The notes under the pieces are model-generated. The model was not told the origin of the DNA, did not search any database, and saw only the letters and a program-made list of their open reading frames with translations. The position numbers and the translations under genes were made by a program. From positions 1 to 10,597 of the forward strand of contig JBAZLI010000028.1 in the NCBI GenBank assembly GCA_041650355.1: a stretch of DNA of 10,597 nucleotides, read 5' to 3'. This stretch comes from Candidatus Micrarchaeia archaeon. GTDB lineage: Archaea > Micrarchaeota > Micrarchaeia > Anstonellales > Bilamarchaeaceae. Below, piece by piece: positions 6,396 through 10,597 of this stretch. Each line of letters begins with the position of its first letter. Position 1 is the first letter of the stretch.

Positions 6396-6433
6396 GCATA
6401 AACGTCGTCGCGGATGGTGATTACTTTTACCAT
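6396..6433 (-). repeat. 38-bp direct repeat, copy 2 (upstream of vapB)
   Basis: Second copy of the vapB 5' end. It is preceded on the minus strand by AGGAGATGAT, a strong ribosome binding site missing from copy 1, and followed by a segment with a perfect hairpin (6363-6387) unrelated to vapB. See the relic ORF at 6308-6433. Confidence 0.9.
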
Positions 6434-6493
6434 ATCATCTCCTACTTAGTCGCAGTATCTGGTGTTTATGGAGCCGGGTCGCTCCGATTAAAG

Positions 6494-6518
6494 ACATTTA
6501 GTAAATACATTTAAAAGT
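6494..6518 (-). promoter_or_regulatory. Candidate vapB promoter and operator (overlapping ATTTA/TAAAT repeats)
   Basis: On minus, CTTTTAAAT (complement of roughly 6510-6518) resembles a TATA box and would start transcription ~26 nt downstream, ~55 nt before the ATG at 6433. The same block contains ACATTTA twice (6494-6500 and 6507-6513) and interleaved inverted repeats ATTTA-G-TAAAT-AC-ATTTA, the type of symmetry bound by dimeric antitoxins. A 5-bp stem GGAGC/GCTCC (6470-6485) lies in the predicted leader. It is a proposal from pattern only. Confidence 0.4.
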
Positions 6519-6593
6519 TTAATCTATGAGAACAGGGATAGAGTTGTAGATGATTGAACAAATTATGAAATGTTATCCGACGTAAAAATCAAG

Positions 6594-6640
6594 TTATTTA
6601 AATGAAACTCAAGACTAACGACACAGGCGAACCAGGTGAT
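6594..6640 (+). promoter_or_regulatory. ftsZ promoter (TATA box 6594-6603) and ribosome binding site (GGTGAT 6635-6640)
   Basis: TTATTTAAAT at 6594-6603 is a good archaeal TATA box, with A-rich sequence upstream as a possible BRE. Transcription would begin near 6625. GGTGAT at 6635-6640, five bases before ATG 6646, complements the 3' end of archaeal 16S rRNA and decides the ftsZ start, so the leader is about 20 nt. The rest of the 212-bp gap (6434-6645) is AT-rich, holds the proposed vapB promoter, and shows no other gene. Confidence 0.7.
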
Positions 6641-6645
6641 TGAGA

Positions 6646-7728
6646 ATGGATGACTTAATAAGATCTGTGACAGGGGAAAGCAGCGCGAGCGCAAGCTCGA
6701 ATACGGATGCGGACAGCTCGGACCAGATTAAAATAGTGACGGTCGGAGTGGGCGGCGGTGGAAACAACACCATAAACAGGCTCATAAAGAGCGGCGTGAA
6801 AGGCACTGAGCTTGTGGCAATAAACACGGACAAACAGCACCTTAACGTTATGCACGAAAGGGCGAAGAAAGTGCTCATCGGAAAGAGCATAACCAAGGGA
6901 TTGGGCGCTGGCGGCTACCCTGAGATAGCTGCAAAAGCGGCTGAGATAGACAGGGCGGTCATAGAGAAGGAAATAGACGGGGCGCACCTCGTATTCGTTT
7001 GCGCGGGCATGGGCGGCGGAACCGGCGGCGGAGCGACCCCGATTGTGGCGCAGATTGCGAAGGAGCAGGGCGCGATAGTTGTTGCGATGGTCACTTATCC
7101 GTTCGCTCTCGAAAGGGCGAGGAAGAAGAGGGCTGATGAATGCATTGCAGCGCTCAAGAAATACTGCGACTCGGTAATCATACTGGACAACAACAGGCTC
7201 GTGCAATTGGTCCCGAATCTCCCGATGCAGGAAGCGTTCGCGGTTGCGGACGAGATTCTCTCGAGGGCGATAAGCGGGCTTGTATGGACCATTACCCAGC
7301 CGTCGCTGATTAACATAGACTTCGCGGACGTGAGGGCTATCATGCAGGGCGGAGGAGTCGGGTTCATCGCGGTCGGCGAAGGAAAAGGAACCGACAAGGT
7401 GCGCGCGGCTGCCGAAAGCGTGGTCAAGAACAGGCTGCTTGACGTGGAATTCGAGGGTGCGAAAGGCGCGCTCATCCACATATCAGGCGGAAGCGACCTT
7501 ACGCTCGGAGACGCGATAAAGGCCGGCGAAATAATCACCGAGAGGATGGACGCGGAAGCGAACGTGAAGTGGGGCGCGAGGATACTGCCCAACTATGAGG
7601 GCAAGCTCGAAATCGTTGCCATTGTCACGGGCGTGAAAGGCGCTTCCATCGGCGGCTCGTCTTACCAGAGCGAAGATGAAATGAGCGCGAGCCACCTTTA
7701 TGCGGGAGACCTTGAGGTCCTCGCATAA
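6646..7728 (+). CDS. ftsZ: Cell division GTPase FtsZ
   Basis: 360 residues; a tubulin-like GTPase that polymerises into the division ring at mid-cell. A Ser/Asp-rich N-terminal tail (~1-27) precedes the Rossmann loop VGVGGGGNN (33-41). Then come NTDKQHL, the G-box CAGMGGGTGGGATP (119-132), NLPMQEAFAVADE in the central helix, and the T7 catalytic loop NIDFADV with Asn223, Asp225 and Asp228, so GTP hydrolysis at the subunit interface should work. The G-box reads GGGTGGG where most FtsZ have GGGTGTG. The C terminus is short and ends DLEVLA; such acidic-hydrophobic tails often bind a membrane anchor like SepF, but this is inference. I prefer ATG 6646 with GGTGAT before it over TTG 6640. I cannot assign it to the FtsZ1 or FtsZ2 subfamily. 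It stands alone, divergent from vapBC. Confidence 0.97.
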   Translation: MDDLIRSVTGESSASASSNTDADSSDQIKIVTVGVGGGGNNTINRLIKSGVKGTELVAINTDKQHLNVMHERAKKVLIGKSITKGLGAGGYPEIAAKAAEIDRAVIEKEIDGAHLVFVCAGMGGGTGGGATPIVAQIAKEQGAIVVAMVTYPFALERARKKRADECIAALKKYCDSVIILDNNRLVQLVPNLPMQEAFAVADEILSRAISGLVWTITQPSLINIDFADVRAIMQGGGVGFIAVGEGKGTDKVRAAAESVVKNRLLDVEFEGAKGALIHISGGSDLTLGDAIKAGEIITERMDAEANVKWGARILPNYEGKLEIVAIVTGVKGASIGGSSYQSEDEMSASHLYAGDLEVLA

Positions 7729-7769
7729 TTTTTTATTTTTCTTTTTAATTTTCTCTTTCTTATTTTTCT
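7729..7769 (+). terminator. T-rich ftsZ terminator
   Basis: Directly after the ftsZ TAA, 41 bases are almost all T with a few A and C, including several runs of five or six T. This is the classic archaeal termination signal, with no hairpin needed. It separates ftsZ from the 48-codon gene downstream, which has its own promoter. Confidence 0.75.
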
Positions 7770-7809
7770 ACGCTCCTATTCTATTTCTGATTTCGAGTGA
7801 CGAGTTTGT

Positions 7810-7829
7810 TATGTAACTATAGTTACATA
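7810..7829. promoter_or_regulatory. Perfect 20-bp palindrome, candidate operator
   Basis: TATGTAACTA followed by its exact reverse complement TAGTTACATA, with no spacer. It lies ~27 bp upstream of the TATA box of the small gene at 7899 and ~80 bp after ftsZ, outside any ORF. A gapless palindrome of this length upstream of a TATA box is typical of a dimeric regulator acting on that promoter. The cognate regulator is unknown. Confidence 0.6.
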
Positions 7830-7855
7830 GCCACTGGAAAGCACCCCATCATTTT

Positions 7856-7893
7856 CTTTTTAAAGCGCAGCAATGCCCCATTCTAGCAGGTGA
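7856..7893 (+). promoter_or_regulatory. Promoter (TATA 7856-7864) and ribosome binding site (GGTGA 7889-7893) of the 48-codon gene
   Basis: CTTTTTAAAG-type sequence at 7856-7865 fits a TATA box, predicting transcription from about 7886. GGTGA at 7889-7893 sits five bases before ATG 7899. Both elements at correct spacing are the main reason to believe the very short gene is real. Confidence 0.65.
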
Positions 7894-7898
7894 CCAAC

Positions 7899-8045
7899 AT
7901 GGAAATGAATACGCAAACAGTAAGGAAGCTGGTGTCCCTGGGATACATGGCAAAGGAGAATGAATTGGACATGGACGACGTGCTGGAGATGGTGGAGAAA
8001 GGCTTCATCGCAATCCAGCCGCAGAGGCAGATGGTGCTGGCCTGA
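7899..8045 (+). CDS. Small conserved-looking protein of 48 residues, unknown function
   Basis: ATG 7899 to TGA 8043-8045 encodes 48 residues beginning MEMNTQTVRKLVSLGYM and ending QPQRQMVLA. It is acidic and predicted mostly helical: two amphipathic stretches (TVRKLVSLGYMAKEN and DMDDVLEMVEKGF) then a short beta-like FIAIQPQ end. There are no cysteines, no membrane segment and no signal peptide. The pattern of a short helix, DxDDVLEMVEKGF and a terminal strand is reminiscent of a small helical regulatory or partner protein, but I recognise no family. It has its own TATA box, ribosome binding site, upstream palindrome and downstream stem-loop, and stands as a single-gene unit. Antisense ORFs on this stretch lack these signals. 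Confidence 0.7.
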   Translation: MEMNTQTVRKLVSLGYMAKENELDMDDVLEMVEKGFIAIQPQRQMVLA

Positions 8046-8049
8046 TTCG

Positions 8050-8099
8050 AAACATCAGATTGGAAAAACGAATCAGACAACAATAAATCAGATGTTTTT
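8050..8099. terminator. Stem-loop with trailing T run between convergent genes
   Basis: AAACATCAGATT (8050-8061) pairs with AATCAGATGTTT (8086-8097), 11 of 12 positions, with a 24-nt loop, followed by T to 8099. On plus this has the form of an intrinsic terminator for the 48-codon gene. The heptamer ATCAGAY also occurs three times (8054, 8072 and 8087). It lies in the 83-bp gap before the end of the minus-strand gene at 8129, which holds nothing else certain. Confidence 0.5.
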
Positions 8100-8128
8100 C
8101 ATTTCCTTGAGCATTTTCTCGAATTCCT

Positions 8129-10597
8129 TCATGCCAGCGGGACTATGGAGCCCGACATTATCTCGAGCTTCACCAAACCCCCTCCTTCGGAAGCCGAGTT
8201 TATCGTGTCCTCGAAATCCTTCTTCTCCTCCGCATTTTCGAACAGGAGAATCACGAGGCCTTTCTGCATCGCTTTGAGCGCGAGCGCGAGCTTCTCCTCC
8301 CGCGCCTCCACAGAATCCATCAGGTAAACGAAAACGTCCTGACCTATGACCTTGAGGTACATGTCGCACTGCACCTTGTCATCGGACTTGCTGAATGGGA
8401 TTGCCTCGTTTATGCATATGTCCCTTATCTTCCTCTGCATCGCGAGGTGCTTTATGGTGCGCCCGGTCTCCTCCTCCCAGGAAGACAGGCCGTAGTAATT
8501 TAGCGCGGACTTCACGCTCCCCTTAGATATGAGAGTCTCGAGTATGTACTCCAGGTTGTAATCGCTTATGAATATGGGCTTGTCCTGGTAGATTATCCTC
8601 TTGAACCCCTTCTTTATCTCCTCGAGCGTGAGCGGCGTGTTCTTCCACCTGTAATCCTCGTTGACCCTGGCCATGATGCCGAATATCGTGTCCTTCTTCA
8701 CAGGTATTTTCATGCTCGAGAGCGGCGGGAAATCCGGTATGTCCAGCGCGAACTCCTCTTTCTGGAGCAGGCGCGCGATGTATGGCGATCCTCCCACCAG
8801 CAGCAGGGCCAGTGCGCCCATGAACCAATATATAGGATTTTCCCAGAACTGGGTGCTCACGTAGCGCTCCACCTGGACTTCTTTCATGTATTCGCCGAAT
8901 TCGAAAACGAACTTGTGCTTGCCCGGAGCGAGCTGCTCGTCCCTGAGGTCGGGCTTCATGTTTATGCCGAAACTGCCGGTGTCCCTGAAGTAGTACGTGA
9001 ACCTGTCATCCACGGTGACTTTTGTCCTTTTCACGACTATCGACTGCCCCTGGGTCGAGAGCGCGGAAAAATTGAATATGGATTTTCCGAAATCGGACTG
9101 CGTGCTGACCAGGTTAATCCCTATGACCTCAAGCGCCATTCTCGCGTACGGGGTTCCTGATTCGTCCACTATGGAAGCGAGGTATATCCCCTCGTCGAGC
9201 CTGAGTTTGGCCGGGAACTGCCTGGGCGGGCCTGAAAGCGGAATCTTCTGCGAACCTTCTGCAAGCGGGTCCAGTTCAACTTGGGTGCCGTTGACGTCAG
9301 TTACGGACATGAAAAGCCTTTTTTCCTGCTGGCTGGTCTCGTTCAGGGTTCCAACCATCATAGTGTCTGATTCAGTAACTTTTCCTGATACCGCGGCGGT
9401 GTAGTCTTCGCGGTAATAGAGGCTTCCCTTGACTTCGGATGCAAGATAGAGCATCATGAGCCGTTCCGAAACCCCGCCTTCCTTGTTCGATGCAATCACG
9501 CGTGAAACCACGGTTTTCTCCTGGCCTTCGAAAGGCGTGCTCAGGAAGAACGAACGCGCGGTGCCGTTGGAAATAGGGGGCGCGGCCTCGACGGATGCTT
9601 GCGGGGATGTCCACAGCATCTCAGCAATTATCTTTTCCACGTCCTGGGCCGCCAGGTCGGGCTTGCTCTCCCACCCCGGGTCGAGCATCTGGGGCACGAA
9701 TATGACGGCTCCGGTGCCGCTCTGCGCCCCTATCTTGCTGACCGCGCCGTAGAGGAGCGCCTCGTTGCTCGATGCACGCACCTTGTACATGCCGGACTTG
9801 AGGTTGAGCTGGGTTCCTGGATTCAGGTTGGCTGATTCGAAAATGAATGGGAGCTTGGATGCGAAGTCCGGCCTCACGCCCCTGTTGGGGCCTGACTCAG
9901 GAATGGAAAACCCGTTCTGGTCGAACTGCTGGCCTATGTAGAGCACCACTACGCCCCGCTGGACGAGCGAGAGCAGGTTGGCGCCCCCGGGCGCGGTCAT
10001 CTTCTCAGGTATGAGGCCGCTGGGGACTATCAGCAGGGAGCCTGAAGGAAGCGTGTCAAGCTGGGCCAGGTTTATCTCGTTGAGCGGCAGGCCCTTTTCC
10101 GCCAGCCGTTTCTTTAGGAGGAACTTGAACTGCTGGTACGTGGTCGCCTGCTCCATCCTGCTGTTGAGGATGAAGACCTGGTTCGGGACCCGGCCGCTGT
10201 AAGTAGAGGTGCGCACTTTCAGCGCGTCCGCGCCGGATGAGGATATCGCGAGCTCGTAGTACGCGGAATTCATGCGCTTCACCAGGCCTCCGCTGCTCGC
10301 AATGCCGCTGCCCAGCAGGGTTGTGTTAAGCGCGGGCGAAACATAAGTGACGTTCCCGCCGGCCGCGGGCGGGGCCTGGAAAGACGCGGAGAGGATGAAG
10401 TTCACCGCGAGGAACGCAATCACCAGGAGGATTACCGCGACGAGGGCCTTTACTGGCGTTATCCCTGCGGATTTCGGAAAAGAATCCTTGATTGCCTCTG
10501 AAATCAGGTCTATCGGCCGCTTCTCCCTTATCCTGAATTTCCTTTTGTACGAGTATTTCTTGCGCAACTCGCACTTGTAGGTCTGCTTCCGGTTTTT
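8129..10597 (-). CDS. Large two-TM surface-exposed membrane protein, unknown function (5' end not certain, open to window edge)
   Basis: The frame is open from TGA 8131-8129 to the window edge. The first in-frame start inside is TTG 10567 (812 residues), with no ribosome binding site, and the first internal ATG lies after the membrane helix, so the true start may be outside. Residues below count from that TTG. The N-terminal ~38 residues are strongly basic (YSYKRKFRIREKR), TM1 is ~40-60, and ~61-577 is outside the cell with several N-glycosylation-type sequons (NVT, NTT, NGT, NET, NFS). TM2 is ~578-598 and ~600-812 is a cytosolic domain of mixed helix/strand. The outer part includes LLIVPSGLIPE and VVVLYIGQQF, resembling an alpha/beta Rossmann- or GATase-like sheet, then beta-rich segments. 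Topology is inferred from charge. No enzyme motif is seen. It may sense or bind something outside and signal inward. Confidence 0.8.
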   Translation of the reverse strand, partial: KNRKQTYKCELRKKYSYKRKFRIREKRPIDLISEAIKDSFPKSAGITPVKALVAVILLVIAFLAVNFILSASFQAPPAAGGNVTYVSPALNTTLLGSGIASSGGLVKRMNSAYYELAISSSGADALKVRTSTYSGRVPNQVFILNSRMEQATTYQQFKFLLKKRLAEKGLPLNEINLAQLDTLPSGSLLIVPSGLIPEKMTAPGGANLLSLVQRGVVVLYIGQQFDQNGFSIPESGPNRGVRPDFASKLPFIFESANLNPGTQLNLKSGMYKVRASSNEALLYGAVSKIGAQSGTGAVIFVPQMLDPGWESKPDLAAQDVEKIIAEMLWTSPQASVEAAPPISNGTARSFFLSTPFEGQEKTVVSRVIASNKEGGVSERLMMLYLASEVKGSLYYREDYTAAVSGKVTESDTMMVGTLNETSQQEKRLFMSVTDVNGTQVELDPLAEGSQKIPLSGPPRQFPAKLRLDEGIYLASIVDESGTPYARMALEVIGINLVSTQSDFGKSIFNFSALSTQGQSIVVKRTKVTVDDRFTYYFRDTGSFGINMKPDLRDEQLAPGKHKFVFEFGEYMKEVQVERYVSTQFWENPIYWFMGALALLLVGGSPYIARLLQKEEFALDIPDFPPLSSMKIPVKKDTIFGIMARVNEDYRWKNTPLTLEEIKKGFKRIIYQDKPIFISDYNLEYILETLISKGSVKSALNYYGLSSWEEETGRTIKHLAMQRKIRDICINEAIPFSKSDDKVQCDMYLKVIGQDVFVYLMDSVEAREEKLALALKAMQKGLVILLFENAEEKKDFEDTINSASEGGGLVKLEIMSGSIVPLA

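Larger units (their letters stand above)
6308..6433 (-). pseudogene. Relic or truncated second vapB start (41-codon ORF)
   Basis: ATG at 6433-6431 opens a frame whose first 13 residues, MVKVITIRDDVYA, are identical to the intact vapB. It then departs (PYPFLFGKKKG...) and stops at TAA 6310-6308, just inside the intact vapB start. It has the better ribosome binding site of the two (GGAGATGAT immediately before the ATG). The three codon differences from vapB within the shared part (ACC/ACT, ATC/ATA, GCC/GCA) are all synonymous. This suggests a paralogous vapB that drifted under selection before losing its body, not a fresh duplication. It may still act as an upstream leader ORF coupled to vapB, because its stop overlaps the vapB start region. 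Confidence 0.55.

Noticed and set aside
6277..6433. Target-site duplication of an insertion sequence
   Set aside because: The 38-bp repeats are too long and differ only at silent codon positions, and no transposase or terminal inverted repeats flank the segment.
6550..6585. 11-codon ORF (MIEQIMKCYPT) upstream of ftsZ
   Set aside because: It lies upstream of the ftsZ TATA box, so it would not be in the predicted leader, and it has no ribosome binding site.
7883..8083. Minus-strand ORF of 66 codons over the 48-codon gene
   Set aside because: Ser/Phe-rich shadow translation; the expression signals are all on the plus strand.

Overview
The window looks like archaeal chromosome, probably from a small-genome DPANN lineage (Micrarchaeota or Diapherotrites are my guess, low confidence). 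The evidence is an AMP phosphorylase next to what looks like ribose-1,5-bisphosphate isomerase, an archaeal-type ATP-dependent DNA ligase, an archaeal FtsZ, GGTGA-type ribosome binding sites, TATA-box promoters with very short or no leaders, and T-run terminators. Coding DNA is GC-rich and tightly packed. The few intergenic gaps are AT-rich and all are under 300 bp.

Layout: (1) 1-3533, plus strand, a tight operon: the 3' end of a ribose-1,5-bisphosphate isomerase gene, AMP phosphorylase (deoA), enolase (eno) and a small four-helix membrane protein. The genes are joined by 1-4 nt overlaps, except deoA/eno, whose reading frames overlap by an abnormal 134 nt. (2) 3526-5684: a minimal two-helix potassium channel (minus) and DNA ligase (plus), diverging from one symmetrical TATA box about 25 nt from both start codons. 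(3) 5697-6433, minus: a vapBC-like toxin-antitoxin module. Its PIN-domain protein seems to lack two catalytic acidic residues, and a relic copy of the vapB 5' end carrying a perfect hairpin lies just upstream. (4) 6434-7728: an AT-rich divergent promoter region and ftsZ. (5) 7729-8128: a T-rich terminator, a perfect 20-bp palindrome, a 48-codon gene with a clear promoter and ribosome binding site, and a stem-loop. (6) 8129-10597, minus: a large unrecognised two-TM surface protein, open to the window edge.

How the genes fit together: AMP phosphorylase makes ribose-1,5-bisphosphate from AMP and phosphate, and the isomerase makes ribulose-1,5-bisphosphate. A type III RuBisCO, not in this window, would give 3-phosphoglycerate, and enolase serves the later step to phosphoenolpyruvate. 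The first operon therefore carries both ends of a nucleotide-salvage-to-glycolysis route. Ligase and FtsZ are replication and division housekeeping genes. The toxin-antitoxin remnants and the region after ftsZ are the accessory, least explained parts.

The best candidates for something new are the 48-aa gene with its palindrome, the 812-residue membrane protein, the apparently inactive PIN protein with its duplicated antitoxin start, and the out-of-frame deoA/eno fusion. I see no complete new multi-gene system, and no tRNA, rRNA, CRISPR array or intact insertion sequence.
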